Notes: a model not told the origin generated them from the letters alone. 64,000 bases of DNA from Pseudo-nitzschia pungens (GCA_037355855.1 CM074761.1:3057346-3121345); one strand, 5' to 3'; shown: positions 32,326 through 45,755, counted from the stretch's first letter. A program made the numbers and translations.

Positions 32326-33835
32326 GATTGGTTGGACGGTCTCGCGCGATTGGCGGTTTTGCTTCGACGATGGTTGTTTTGTTGCCGGGTTGCGGAGCAA
32401 AACAATGCACACAAGCAATTGGCGATGCGAGAATGTACCGAGCACGAGGTAACCTTGCGGTAAAATTAACCTTACTTGTATGGTGGCACGGAAAGAAAAC
32501 TTAGTTGGAATAACTTGTTGTGCAAACCAGTAGGCTGATGACAGGCCACGTAATAGTACCGGTACGTATGGCCACCGGTAGTAAACTGCTAGTGCTTTCA
32601 ACTTCGAACTTTTAATAATTCATCGTCTCACCCATCAAAATTGTTTGGTGTTTCAAAAAAATCGGTTTCATCGACCGCACGTTGATGGCTGACTTGACAA
32701 CTTGTACGGACGGTAAACCTTACGTGTAAATCTTACGAGTGCTTGCACTTTTCTGATGTCGGCACATACCGTACTCCTTCCGGTACACGTACAAGATAAC
32801 TTAAGGTTAAGGTTACTCGTACGTACTCGTAAGCAATACTACGAGTACTATTATACAACTCAACTATGCCCCTCCCAGATAGAGACGAGACGAGACGAGA
32901 CGAGACGAGAGAAGGTGCGTTTTCAGCAAGTCGTGTCGAATGGTTTTTGTGAAGTTTTCTGGGCTCGTCGGAAGGCTAAAGACTACCGTACCGTTCGGTA
33001 ACACCAGGTAGGACGATGGCGGAAACAAAACGCAATCTTGGAAAGCGAAAGAAGAAAGAGGAGTCTCTGATTGTCCACAACACCACTATCAAGAATACAA
33101 CAATGGAGGCAAAGGATACTATCACCATGACAGCAATGACTACTGGTACTAGTACTAGTAGTACAACAACAAGAAACACCAGACGGCGAGACTCGCTTCA
33201 TATACTACTAGTAGCAGCGAGACCACAGAAATCCAGCACTACACCACTGCTGCTGCTGGATATGACTCTAGTTTGATGTGATATGCCAACAATAGTGCAC
33301 GTACCTAGTCGTATGATATAGAACAGCACCAATTGGTGTATACTAATCTTACTCGTAGTACGAGCAGCAGTTGCGGCATAACGAACAAATGTCTGCTGGC
33401 ACCGCCGCCGCTTGCAACAATTTCCATCGGGAATGAATCTCGAAGTCTCATCTACGAAAAGCCACACCTCGTTAGATGATTCTTATTGTTGTTGCTGCTG
33501 CTGTACTAACAAACAGTAACTACTATCGATTGCGACTACTGCTACTTCTAGTATAAAATCCTCACAATCATACCGCAACCAAACTCGATTTCTTACACTC
33601 TACCGTCACGAAGAACACATTGCACGACGTCGGAGGCGAACTTCGCTGTGAAAGTTAGCAAGAGCACGATTTCCAAAAGGTTGAAATTCTTTGATTAAAA
33701 AAAAAGACCATTCCTAATCACTGTGTTGCTCTTGCGTTGTTTTGGTAACAATTTAGATATCGGGATTGTTCGTGACCGTCCCGTGAGTCTAATCGTCACT
33801 ATTACTAGCGGCAACTATGCCAACATCGCCAACGC
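32326..33835. other. intergenic, motif- and microsatellite-bearing
   Basis: No gene is supported. It holds a GAGAC microsatellite (32883-32911), an ACTAGT/GTACTA-rich patch near 33140-33170 and 33205-33215, and a cluster of AAGGTTA(C) words at 32801-32815. Confidence 0.45.
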
Positions 33836-35400
33836 ATGGAAAACAGGGATAAGGGCGAGCCAGATGAACTGAATGGAAAGAAGGAAGGTAGTGAGTTTGG
33901 TGATATCAACCTTCAAACCGTAAAAGGAAAGCCGAAGTCGGGCGAAGGTAATTTTCGAATGTGCTTCGTAGAGAAAGAAACAAACCAGTTGACGAAGGTC
34001 GAAGAGTTTTCGTGGACTGTTTATGATTTGGATGAACGGGGTACAGATTCCGTAAAGAAACCGGTTATCAAGGAAAAGTTTGTCATTGACACAAAACAAG
34101 CCAAGCTTTTCCATTTATGGCCCACCAAAGCCTGATCCCAAGTGAAATAAATTGAGCTGTGAAGATGGATCTCAGACGCCATGCGGTCAAGGGATCCGAA
34201 CAGCATTCCACTCATCCAAATCTGGTACCGGAGATGACAATCCTACCAATTCCAGTGCCCTGACAAATCTCCAGAAGAAGAGGTCTGTCTCGTTCACCTT
34301 CGTGAACACCGACTGCTGGGAGTTCACCTACGATCACTATTGTCCGGTGGAACAAGCCGGCTACGATGGCCCATCTAGAAAGAAAGTTTGCAAGTATTAC
34401 ACCGGAGGAAATTTTCTTTTTGCCGGCGATTCGGAGACGATAATCAACGAGGGAGAGTGTTTGACACCGCCACCCGCATCAACAACTGAACCTACGATCT
34501 CTCCAACAACTTCACTAACCGCTGGACCTACTACTACACTACGTTTCATACCAACGGAAACTCCAACAATTTCACCAATGTTTGGACCCACCAGTGCGCC
34601 ATCTCCTTCGCCTACCATGTCTCCGACGACTGCACCATCAAATGGACCTACCACCTCACCATCTATTTCGCCAACTTTGAACCCAACCTCAAACTCCGCA
34701 GTTGCTCCCACTGCACCCCGTTCTGCTGCCCCAACTTCTGAATCACTATTGTCACCTACGACCTCTCCCACAGATGTCTCAGAATCTCGTACCTCACCAA
34801 TTGTTTCACCAACCTCAACTCCATCATATCAGTCTCACCTTCCGTGCCAACCACAGTCAGGATGACCGAATCCCCTACCGTGAGTCCTACCAATCAACCC
34901 ATGATCTCCCCTATTCATTCATGTCCAGAGGACATCAACCTTTTCTAGCAACTCGGATCAACGACTATCTCCATTGAAAATGCTGTAAAGATCGTGAATC
35001 AAAATACATCTAAAGTGACCGTAAGCCTTCATCAAACCTGTACACTATCTTTCAGCAAACAAATTGATCATCTTTACTACTCATTCCGGGAATCGACCTT
35101 CAACCAAAAATACTACGAAGCCAAGAACGTCCAGGCAAATGCCATTTACGACACCATCGAAATCCAATGCGATGTGACACAACCGAGAGCATTACTTGAC
35201 GTTTGCATTGCAGACAATATTTCCCACGAAGTCTTGGTTGCGGGAGACAATGCTACAGTTCCAAAGTGCTGCCATCCAGACTTCTACCCGATACACCAGT
35301 CGTACCGGTATGTTACAAATTAGAGATCAATTGTGTCACGGAATGTGTCGGACTGCCAGAACATCGACGCGCTCTGCGGGGATCAACAAGCTAAAAACCC
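33836..35400 (+). pseudogene. decayed gene for a secreted Pro/Thr/Ser-repeat protein
   Basis: Several frames in a row on the plus strand read as one protein. From 33836: SWTVYDLDERGTDSVKK up to KLFHLWP. From about 34152: LSCEDGSQTPCGQGIRTAFH, VNTDCWEFTYDHYCPVEQAG and YTGGNFLFAGDSE. Then come about 110 residues of PT.SPT.(S/A)P repeats (34470-34900), and after a frameshift near 34831 SPTVSPTNQPMISPIHSCPE. Past a stop at about 34952 there follow TISIENAVKIVNQNTSKVTV, HLYYSFRESTFNQKYYEAKN and TVPKCCHPDF, and in a further frame VVPVCYKLEINCVTECV (to about 35390). At least four lesions interrupt it. I recall intact proteins of this layout in diatoms; they look extracellular, with unknown role. No signal peptide is visible at the left end. 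An intact multi-exon gene is unlikely because the frame changes fall in coding-like sequence. Confidence 0.65.
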
Positions 35401-36141
35401 ACCAAAACCTATGTGTGAATTGGATCAGATGACTTCACTGAAGTCAAAAAATAGTTAGCAATAGTGCAATTGTCTAGATTTTAGGAAAGGCACCTTCTTA
35501 AAAAATAATTTTAAAAATTTGTCGTAGATCATTACGAAGTTACTATTAGGTAAATTAATTAATGATGAATTAACAATATTCGAACGGGTGTGAATATTCG
35601 ACTGTGACCTTTCGTGAGGAATTCGACACGTGAAAGATGAATTCAATAAAGGAGGTTATCTCTTTTTGCACAAGAGTCTCTTAAATCTATCTTGGAAGGG
35701 TATGTTTTACATATCTATTACCAAACAATACTGTTATCTTCCTTTTTCTTATCTTTCGTTGGAAGCTATTGGATATGCATGTTTTGTATCACAAACTCAG
35801 AACAGATTTTAGGCAAAAGACTACTTCTTTCAAACAATATCTCAATAGGTCTCTATTTGCTTAGCGATTTTGATTTCATTCAACAGCTTTCGATATGTGC
35901 ATATAATGTACAAGTAGTATGTCCACAAACCATTGCGTTCAGGCCCAATTCGATCAATCGCCTATGCATTTCCATGCGTTTGTATCGGTATCTGTATTTT
36001 CCCGAAGCGAATTTTTGTTTCTAAATCTAGATGCTTCTCCATTATCTCAGTTGTTGAAAGAAGCCCTCCTTCATATTCGAGAACTTCTGGCGTTTTGCGA
36101 ACTCCTTTATCTCCATCCGAACAGACATGGAACCCATTTCT
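35401..36141. other. intergenic, AT-rich, no supported gene
   Basis: This lies between the decayed secreted-protein gene and the 3' end of the CRAL-TRIO/DUF6824 gene. Only short frames are seen. Confidence 0.5.
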
Positions 36142-37792
36142 TCATTGCTTGCAAGCTGTACTTGTTGCAGCTCGCTTTTGTTGACTTTTGCTCTTCAGGT
36201 CACGGAAGGCTATCGAGATCTTCTTTCGTGCTGTTTCATCGTCCACTATAGTATAAAGTCCAGTGTTTGACTCCTTCAGGAACCGCCCACCACCGTCTTT
36301 TATGGTGTTGACAACTTCCCATGCAATTTCGGCTTTCGTATGATGCAGCGCAACGCTGTATCGTTCTTGCTTTTCTTCGAGTAAACGACGCATGGCGACA
36401 TTTCCAGGATGTTTCATAGTATTTCTCCCTCTTCCGAACAAACAATCCTCGTGAAGGGGACATTCAACAAATTTTGATTGGAACAAATGTAGTGCTGCCA
36501 TTCCATCTACTTTGTCTACCACTTCTGAATTCGTATTCTGACCGTCCATTTTGCTCGCTCGGAGTTCAGGGATTTCATCACCAATTCTCTCTTCGGCCAT
36601 AGTTTTTTCTATTGCCATTTCTTTTGTTCGTTGAATCCGCAACCACTTCGTGTGATTTGCGATATTATCGTTTCGATGCGTCGTATTGAACTCTAGAGCC
36701 GACGGCAAGCGACCGACAGGTATCCCAAAGGGACTCAAACTGTACTGGCATTCCGTGAGTGATCCAATATGAAGCCTCACACGAGATCGAGCTTCCTTTC
36801 CCATAATCAGCATCATGGCCGATCTCACTACGTTATGCATTGGATGATTCGGTAAACACAAATGAATTGCACTGAATCTCGACGGCAAAAAAGACAATAC
36901 TTTTTGGAGAGAAAAATCAAAACACGCTATACCTTTATTGGTAAAGTTGTGTAGAAAGGCCACAGCTACCATTCCACTTTCTTCTTCGTACAGACGTTGG
37001 TGAAAATACAGGTACAGTTGTAACTGCATTTCAGAGGTTACAACACACAAAAGAACCAATACGGATCAGAAACGCAAAGTCACCACATCGAAAAAAAAGG
37101 CGACGATCAATTGAACACCTCCCGGACAAACTCACCCTATGCCGCACTTCTTTGGTAGATGAAGCGTTTCGGAGAAAACAAAAGACTCTTCGACCAGAAG
37201 AGTCACGATCGGGCAAAATCTGATATGATCCCATCACCAATTCTTGTTTTGCTTCTGGATGCAAGTCGTCCAGGAAAATGGGTCGGAATAGAACATCCGA
37301 AGTTTCAAACAGATCACGAACCAAATCCAAGTACTTCATCAATCGAATGGCCGCCTTTTTGGGATCGTTGCCTTCCGCAATCAAAAAGGCGCGCCGAAAA
37401 AGAAAGTCTGACAATAAACGGCTGTTTTTTGACCTGGCTTCCCGGTATGCACTAAATGCTGGCGATGAAGATGAGCCCGAATCAGCCACCTGAGTATCAC
37501 TGTATATTTTCTCCATGCCGGACGTGGGTATCGATTGGTCGATTAACGCGCTTGACTCATTTCCAAAGTAGTGCTTATCAAGTTCCTCTTGCATAGCGAC
37601 AAGCGCACCCTCGAGAACACTCCGCTGACTCTCAGAGGCATGCTTTACACCATGGACTTCTTCCATAACGCGTTCGCGATCGTGCAAGGATAACTGGTTG
37701 AGTTCATTCGCGAGCATTCTATCCACTTCCTCTGGGTTGACGTCGGGACTTGATTGTACTCCGCCACCATCGCAAAATTCTCGCGCCGCCAT
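36142..37792 (-). CDS. CRAL-TRIO-like protein with C-terminal DUF6824 domain, two exons
   Basis: The gene predicts a 512-residue protein. Exons are 37792-37136 and 37023-36142; the 112-nt GTGAGT...CAG intron is in phase 0. The N-terminal half has an acidic ELNQLSLHDRERVMEEVHGV helix, seen in many diatom proteins as I recall, then a helical segment (FLIAEGNDPKKAAIRLMKYL) of the CRAL-TRIO N-domain kind. The middle (ESGMVAVAFLHNF, SLQKVLSFLPSRFSAIHLCL, SRVRLHIGSLTEC) resembles a CRAL-TRIO/SEC14 lipid-binding lobe. The C-terminus (about 400-505) is a DUF6824 domain: DCLFGRGRNTMKHPGNVAMR, KAEIAWEVVNTIKDGGGRFL and VDDETARKKISIAFRDLKSK. DUF6824 looks like a small, possibly nucleic-acid-binding fold, but this is unproven. 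Cytosolic or nuclear location is likely, since no signal is seen. Confidence 0.78.
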
Positions 37793-40396
37793 GGCATCGA
37801 ATCAAATAAAATCAACGCAAAATAAATGCAACAAAGATCAATATCAATCGAAAGGGCGTTTGTCAGAATTTAAATCTCAAACCATGAAAGGCTTCTATCA
37901 TGGTGACAGTGTTAAGGTTACCGTATTGAGTAAACCTTACGGCTATCGACTTTTTGTAAAGAGATGCAGTCCCTTCGAATTTAATGGGTGGGGATCACAC
38001 TGTCCTCATACCTCATACCGAACCTCGGATAGGTATCCTCCCCAATATTGAATAACCTTACTGTAATTACGGTATCTGGAACTACAGAAAACCCGCTTTT
38101 AGTCCATGTCACACACCGCAGGACTTGTACGGTAGGTAATGAAAAAATGTCTTTACTACAGAATTCCCATCAGCTGTCCCAGGGTTTCAGTAGAAATTAG
38201 TAGTCGGGGACGTAGAACCCGGGGACAGCTGATAAGAATTTTGTAGTACTTACCGGTAGACTAGATAGTTTCGTGAAAATGATTCTCAATAGCCCGAAAT
38301 AATTGCGATTTATTTCATTAAGAAAATTGTGGATAAGAGTAGGCCAGCGAGCAAAACGTGGGGGACGTAGAACCGGGGACAGCTTGAAGCTGATACTGAA
38401 AAAAGAATTTTGTAGTACGTTCAACGTGTCGGATGAGACCTGTACTCAGTACTGGATTACAAATAGGTAAGGTTACGTACGTAAGCCATGAATTCTAGTT
38501 ACACTTCAAATCGAGATAATGGTGACCGAGTGTCGTTCGTACAGAACTATACATAATCTTAGATGTGTTAAAGTGTTCGGTGCGAACCAATGTTTTGATA
38601 TATCTTTGGATATCTGCGGAAGTGATTCTTATTGTAAAAGAAACTTCAATACCGTTTTTTTCTCGAGGGGTCTATTTCATTCCATATTTTCATTCCACAT
38701 AATATTTGATAGGAAGTACACGTACTACGTGTACTTCCCGTAATATTATTTTGTTATGAAAGAAGTAGATACACGAAAGAAGACATGGTTATCGTTACAT
38801 GCTATTTTGATGTAGTCCTATGTTTGCCAGATCTTTCACTTATTACGAAGTGCTGCTTTTTTGCTATCTAAGGATTGACTATAATAATAATACTACTACG
38901 TATTATCATTAGACACGATACAGTAAGTAACCTTAACTAATTCCATTTGATGTACGGTAGAAGTAACTTACTAGAAATACCGGGTAAACCTAACGTTGAC
39001 AAAAAAAACCTTCTCTACTGGGATGGGGGGTCTTTTTCATTTTCAAAGAACAATTACGAGTGCGAAACAAGAATGTCGTGCCGCTACAACTACGAGTACT
39101 ATCCATGAAATACATTTCGTCAAGGTCAATCTTCATCAAAAGGGAACCGAAGATCGGACCTATCTCATGACAAGAACGGCACCTAGCACGGTAAGGTTAC
39201 CGGGTATTCGCTAATAGAGCTAATTTGAATCCAGAAGAATTTTGTAGGATACTTTCCTAAATAAGAGATCCTCCCTAACAACAGAAGCATCACAGAATGA
39301 ACAGCAGATATTCCACTATTTAGAATTGTAAAGAAGAATCATGGTATCATCCTGCTGCGAATACTTCTCTCACAATAGCAAGGTAGCACTTGATCATTTC
39401 TGATCGGGATCCCCTGTCACTCAAAAAGCATTGCTATTGATCCAAATTTCCACAAGACCGGTGGCAATATTGTTAAGAGAATATTATGTCCCTCGACTGG
39501 CTAAAGAATACTTTTGACCAGCACCCCATAGATGTACTAGTACTAATAGTAGTGATAGTAATAATATTATGATCTTCTTTGTGATGGACTTTCACAGAAA
39601 AGAAAGATCGCAAATCACAAATGGACTCAAGGATAATGTAGGGACCCCTCACCACTGATGGTGCTTCTTCAATATCTCTTTAGGTACTTCTTCATATCGC
39701 AGTATGTACTTTACATCACAAATGGACTCAAGGATCACGGCCTAGGAGCCCTCACCACTGACCACTGGTGCTTCTTCAATGTGTCTTCAGGTACTTCTTC
39801 ATACTACAGTATGTACTTTAACAGACGTACATATTTTTGTACATATTGATGATGAGAAGTACGGAGCAGTACAATTAGTGAAATTTCTCTTTGAAGTCAC
39901 AAGGCACATACACACATGTTGCTGCAAATCTCGATGCACTACTCTACCAAGCCAAAGCGGTCTAAAGTGTCCCAACCTGTATCGAGTCATCGCAGTCACA
40001 ACTTTGTAGTACGATTTCAAGGTGGACCAGAATTTCTACTCCGGGCAAAGTGTTGGGTAAAGTGTCATGCTCATCATGTGGATAACCAAAAGAAATAGGG
40101 ACTACCAAATGCCATGGCAGATCAACTCACAACTGCGGTAGCATTGTAGGATGTCAACCAACGAAAGGTAAACAGGGTTATTTGGTTAGACCTGGAGGAC
40201 CATATTGTTGTATTAGAAAAGTTCGACAAGTCAACGCAGAAGTACTGACGTATTCAATCGAAAGAAATAAGGAAATAAATAAATATTCAAAATCGAATAA
40301 ATCACCTTGGTCCGTCGACCAATGACTTAGAAATCATCAGTTCAATTTGGTCCACGTCTGATGCGGAATGGAATCTTGTAAGTATGACCAGCTCTT
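37793..40396. other. intergenic, repeat fragments, no supported gene
   Basis: No gene is supported. It contains a direct repeat (GGGGACGTAGAACC ... AAGAATTTTGTAGTAC at about 38206-38250 and 38361-38415), an inverted ATCAGCTGTCCC (38170-38181 against 38223-38234), exact GTAAGGTTAC motifs at 38467-38476 and 39191-39200, and a tandem duplication at 39614-39820. Confidence 0.5.
39614..39820. repeat. tandem duplication of about 101-106 bp
   Basis: Copy 1 is 39614-39714 and copy 2 is 39715-39820. Both start ATCACAAATGGACTCAAGGA and end near CAGTATGTACTTT, with scattered substitutions and two small indels. Copy 2 reads CCTAGGAGCCCTCACCACTG where copy 1 reads GGGACCCCTCACCACTG. No coding content is seen. 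Confidence 0.85.
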
Positions 40397-43300
40397 TCAT
40401 CTTCTATCCATCCCTCGTCGTGAGGATCGTGTTGATCTCGATGACGGTGGCTGCGGGCTCCTACTGCGGGTGGTTGCAGCCCGTCGCGATGGATAATTGT
40501 TGTACTCCTCTGTGCGGGATCTCTTCGAAGCCGCGTCCCGATCATCCTCCGGTGACGCAGATGATCTGCTACGTTTGGCGTTTCGTAGCGGAAGAGCCTC
40601 GCGATCCCGTCGCCATCGACCCTCGTCTCGCCCGCCTCGAGGCGGGAGATCTCCGGTATCTCTGCTGCTCATACGTCGGTCGTCGTCACCGCCACTCCGC
40701 CTACCTCCTCTTCCTCGATCATCTCTAGTGTTGTCATCATCCCTGTCTCTCTTTTTCCAGTCTTCTTCTCGGCCGGCGGAACGTCGGTCTCGGTCATCCC
40801 CCCTTCGGTCGTCTCCTCGACGATCTCTCCCGTTTTCCGCTCTCGAATAGTCGTCCCGTCCTCCTCCCCCTGCTTGCCTCGAGTTGTATGTGTCCCGGGC
40901 ACCACCACCCCGAGAACGTTCGCGATCGCGACGATCCTCGGCACCGATTCGTTCGGTTATTTTCTGGTTGTCGCGTTCCAGTTCCTGAAACGATTTCTCG
41001 ATTTTCTTTTTTCTCTCCTTGGCGGCTTGTTTTTCCTTATCGGCCCGGGCCTTGGCGTCCGCCTCATCTTCCTCGACCCATTTTCCCTCGTCTCGGGCCT
41101 TCAAGAGCATCATCCCATACGCGTTTGCAGAGGCTCGAATGTCGGGGACGCGAACTGCTCTCGTCTTGGAGTGGCTCCAAAAATTTCAATAGCTTGTTGC
41201 CAAGTGATGGTCCAGTTGGGAAGACTTCAACAAGTCTGGACAAAACAACAAGTCCGGTGCGCGTGTGAATGTATTGGGTAGATTTGAGGCATCCGACTAG
41301 AGCGTCTGCTAGAGAGTATTGCCATTTGTTGTATAGTTCGATGAACTCTTTGTGTGATACGGGGTTTGTGCTCTTTTCACCGTTATCAGTACTCTCAACA
41401 GACGACCCCGGCTTTCCTAGTACTTCCTTGTCGTAGAGACCGTCCTCGAACCTCCATTTATTCACAACCTTAAGAGTCTGCCAAATCAATATGGAAATAT
41501 TAGCGGCCTCGGCCTCGGTCAAACCAAAGAGAGCTCCAGAAACAATCGAGATTAATTCATCGATGTAGTGCATTATGCTAAAACCAGGAGTCCAGATCTT
41601 GTGGAGTCGAAACGCGACTGCAGAAGCGTACATGGCATCGTCAGGACCTAGTATGGCCCGGGGATAAATGCAATACATGAGAAAGGTTTTTGCGCCCTCC
41701 TGAGTTATGAATTCCGTTGTAAAGAAGTGATCTTTTTCGTCATTCAGCTCCTTCAACGTAGATTCAACGTGTTCTTTCTGTTGTTTCATATCCAAATCCA
41801 ACTGTTTCGAAACATCCTTGAGGCGTTCGATTTCTGTCGCTGCGTTTTTCGAATAAGAATGCTTGAGTCCTTTCAGGCGTTCTACTTCCTCGTTCATGCG
41901 ACGTATCTCGGACAAAAAAACTCGTTCGGGGCAATAAATATCACCGAGGACATTCATGTAAAAGAACTCGAACAATTTGGGTGTTAGAACCGACCACACC
42001 GACTCTGGCAAGGAGCCAGTGTATGCTTTGCGAACTTCTTCCGAAAGTTCGAAGCGTTTTAGACTCGATAGCTCAAGCTCCTTTCGTTCCATCTTCAAGG
42101 CTGATTTGACCGATGGGCGACACAGGAGCCATATCGTTGCCATGTCCAAGCCGTATAAATTCTGAAGTTCTTGTAGGGAAGGCAAAAACTTGGAGTACAC
42201 TGTTACACTATCATTGCTACCAGTCGAGGCGTTCTTCCCACTTGATTCCTTGGCATCGTCTTGGGTGGTTAAAAATTCCAGTAGAATGGACATAACTACC
42301 TGACACGTATCGTGCAGGTTCCCGACAAGTTTCACGTCCTTGAAGGCGCCCTTCCCAGAGTCAAAAATGATTCGATCCCGAGCCTGCGCGATCAAAATGA
42401 GAAGAGACACACCCAAGCCATCGGTTTGCAGCACGTTGCGCACGCAGCTGCACGCCATCGAGTTGGTGTTTTCCACAATGCCAAACGACATGGTTTCCCG
42501 CTGAAGTGCTACCGATCCGGATCTTCCGTCCAGTTGGGTTTCATTGAGAGACGCAGCGGGAGAATAGTCAGCAAAGCTGTACCCACCGGCAACCTTGAGC
42601 AGTGTCCGAAGCATTCCTAACTCCATGACATTTCCACCCTTGAGTCGTTCCATCAAGTAATACAGAATCCCTCGAAATTCAACAAAGGGTCTCGCCTTGT
42701 AAAATTCACCGGCAAATGTCTCTAGTGATTGCAGCCATTGAGACACGTTGACGCCATCCTCTGAAAAGGCAACGCAAAGAAATACAGCATTCAATATCAC
42801 ACGGTGAAGAACACGCAGAGACAATTCAGTATGATGTGCCACAAGCATCGGTAATCATGGGCTGGAACATCGCAAAGAATTTTTACTCATCAACCGATCA
42901 CGTCCGTAGACCTTGTATCCATTGCAAACAGTTACTTTTCCACAGAAATGGTACCATTGACAAAAAACCAACGTCCGCTCCGTTTTAGAAAGCTAAACTC
43001 GCATGTGCAAGAGGACATTTACAGCATTCTATCTACGAAAAAGTTCGTTCCAAGCACTGCTTGGCTTCCTCTCACCGGAAAAGAGTTCTCTAAAGAATTT
43101 CATTGATGATAACAACAAAACACAACAGAGCACAACGGCACCAACAAACAGCACCAAGAGTACAAATCATTCCTACCTTTTAGTCGGTTCCGGTCGATCA
43201 TTCCGCCCGAAGTCCCGCTCAGCCGTCCGAGCACGCAGTGCCCGAGCACGTCTAGTCCCAGGGGGTTGACGAACCGTAGGGCCTCGACCATAACCTCCAC

Positions 43301-45755
43301 CATGTTGTCGTAGCTCTCGATCTGGCTCAGGATGGTCGCAAAGACCACCAGAGGATTCGAGTGGGTCACCTTGGCCAGCTGCCGGCTCATGTCCCGGATG
43401 TTGTCCTTGGAGAGACGCTTGAGAGAGTACCTCGCGGCCTTTCCGGCCACCGTCTCGGCCTCGACGTTGGGCAGTGGCTTGGTGGTTCCGTCACGTGCCT
43501 GCATGAGCCCGGCTTTTTCCAGCCCGGATCCCTTCCAGCCCTCGTATAGTTTGTAGCGAATGTCGTAGTGAAGAACGCTGAGGACAGACCAAAGCTCAGT
43601 GGACAGGGAAGGATTGGATTGAAAGAGCGAGAGCGACGGGACCAGTACCCGGTTCAAGAAGAAAAATACCTCGTTCGGAAGGTTGGAAACACAATCCACT
43701 GCCGGTTGATGACTGCTGCCCTCGTCGTCATCGAGAACTGCACAGTCAGCCAAGAGAGAGCGCAAAAGCCGACAGAGCTTGCAAAAGAAAATTGGTCGAG
43801 ACGCGATGCAACCCGACTGGACGACATGCGACAGAGGATCCGAAACGGATCGTACCAGGCGAAGGACGACGGTCTCCGGTGCCTCCGCTTCGCGGCTCGT
43901 GCATTCCACTTTTGTAGTCGCGGTCGTTGTTGTGGTTCTCGTTCTCGTTGCCGTTGCACTCTCCTCGTGTTTGGTCAGGACGGGAGTTTGGCAGTGTCTA
44001 TTGTTGTTGTTGCTGCTGACGTTGTCGGCGGTCAGCTTTGACACGTGTGTCTCCGCGCAGTCGATAAGTGCCGATCCAAAGGTTTTTGGCAGCAAGCAGC
44101 ACACCTTGCTCCAAGTCGGAGGCGGCAGCAGGGGTGCAACCTTGTTCCATTCTCCCCATCGAATGAGCACAAGCCACAGGGACAAGACGTGTCCGTTGTC
44201 TACGCTGCTACTGCTATTGTCGTTGCTGTTGGTATTGCTCTTGCTGTTTTTATTGTTTTCGGCGGCAGCATCCTTGCTCGCCGCAGCATTCTTTGCAACG
44301 CCCCGGGCATCGTCCAAAATCGTTCCGAGCTTCTCCGTGGCGGTTCGAAGCCTTTCGGCTAGTTCTAGCTGCTTGGGGGTTTCGCGGGGGTTTTCCCCGG
44401 TGTTGCCGGACAGGCTGACCCTGGAGAGCGCCGCGACGCGGTCGCGTTCCTTGGTTCGAAAGACCCCGTATGCGTCGTTAAGGTCCCTCGCCAGGGCTCC
44501 CGCGTCGAAATAGTCGTGCACAAATGCCGAGAGGTCCAAGAGGTCTTGCCGGACCAGCAGGGCGATCGTTTCCAGAAGGCTTTGGTAGGACATCGCATTC
44601 CTGGCATTGGAGGACGATCGGAGCTTGAACCGGAGGAGGGCCGGCAGTTTGTCGCGCGAGGACTCCCGAACGACCTCCAGCAGCCAGGATGCGTGGGGCG
44701 AAAGCACCGGGGGTGAGGTGGTTTTGTTTTTGGTTCTGGACGGTGATGTTGTTGCAATGGTGCACTCCAAAACATCCAGCGCCAAATCCAAGACCCGATT
44801 CGGATCCAGCTCAAAGGTTCCCACGAGCTGCCAGAACGAGGCAAGATTTGGCTTCGGAGAGTCGGACGCGCTGTCGTTTTTGTCGTTTCGGCCGTTGTCG
44901 TTTCTGTCGTTGTCACTGTCACTGTCACTTTTACTGCTGCTTCCATGTTCGTGGCAGAGGTGCTGCAGGAGCTTGGAGTATCCCTCGGATTCTTCCTGCA
45001 GCAGGTTGTACTTTTGTTGCTTGTAGTTGGAAGCCGTGTTGTGTTGCTTCAACCGCTTCATGAGATCATCGGCGCTTCCGGAAGAAGATTGGTTGGGTGC
45101 CACCCTGACAACCTCGACCGCCTCCAGCAAGATCGGAAACCAGTTTTCCTGGAGCTTGCGGGCCAGGGAGCTGCCGCTGCCCGACGCACCATTGATGTTA
45201 CCTTGCACCCGCACTCACACCCGCATTCGATTTCGATTTCGTTTGCGGTTTCGTTTTCGTTTCCCCGGCATTGTTCGCCCCGGGCGTGTGCTGTCCGGCA
45301 GCAAAAAAGGGCGACGCCAGCAGGGCCCGCACGATAACGATCAGGGCCCGGACGGACGGATGAAAGGCCCGGTGGGTACCGGATGCTACCTCCGGGGGCG
45401 GCTTCCATTCCAGGGCGGTCAGGGTGGAACCCATCAGCCACAGGCAGTCCACCAGGGCATCCGTCACGCGTTTCTTGGTGGAAGGTTCTTCGTCCCGGAG
45501 AAATCCCAGACCGGTCTCGAACCATTTCACCGTCTCCTGGATGCGGGCCGACAGGGATTCCTCGCCGTGCTTGTGCTTGTGATTGTTCGTGTTGCCGGCA
45601 TGGTTGGCATTCGTTTTGCCGGAAGACGAAACGGTTCCGTGCTCGAGCGCCGCGAGCATGTAGCGCTGGCAGTCTTCCTCGGTTCCGGACGCTGCGGCGG
45701 TGCGCAGCAGTGCCGGATCCGGGAGTCCTTCGAGGGGGTTGGTTGCGGCAACCAT
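40397..45755 (-). CDS. THO2: THO complex subunit 2 (THO2/THOC2), three exons plus one frame interruption
   Basis: This is the large scaffold subunit of the nuclear THO complex, which links transcription to mRNA export. Exons on the minus strand are 45755-45219, 45148-43177 and 42760-40397, about 1,620 residues. Intron 1 (70 nt, GTGAGT...CAG, phase 0) is my best choice among close alternatives; intron 2 (416 nt) restores KEDGVNVSQWLQSLETF, a typical THO2 block. Other support: VTHSNPLVVFATILSQIESY and NMVEVMVEALRFVNPLGLDV before that join, and FITQEGAKTFLMYCIYPRAI, MYASAVAFRLHKIWTPGFS and LVEVFPTGPSLGNKLLKFLE after it. In the last exon one extra base in a C4 run (plus strand GGGG, 41144-41147) breaks the frame; skipping it gives RPDIRASANAYGMMLLKARD and an Arg/Asp/Ser-rich tail, as in other THO2 proteins. 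The frame break may be an assembly error. Confidence 0.85.
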
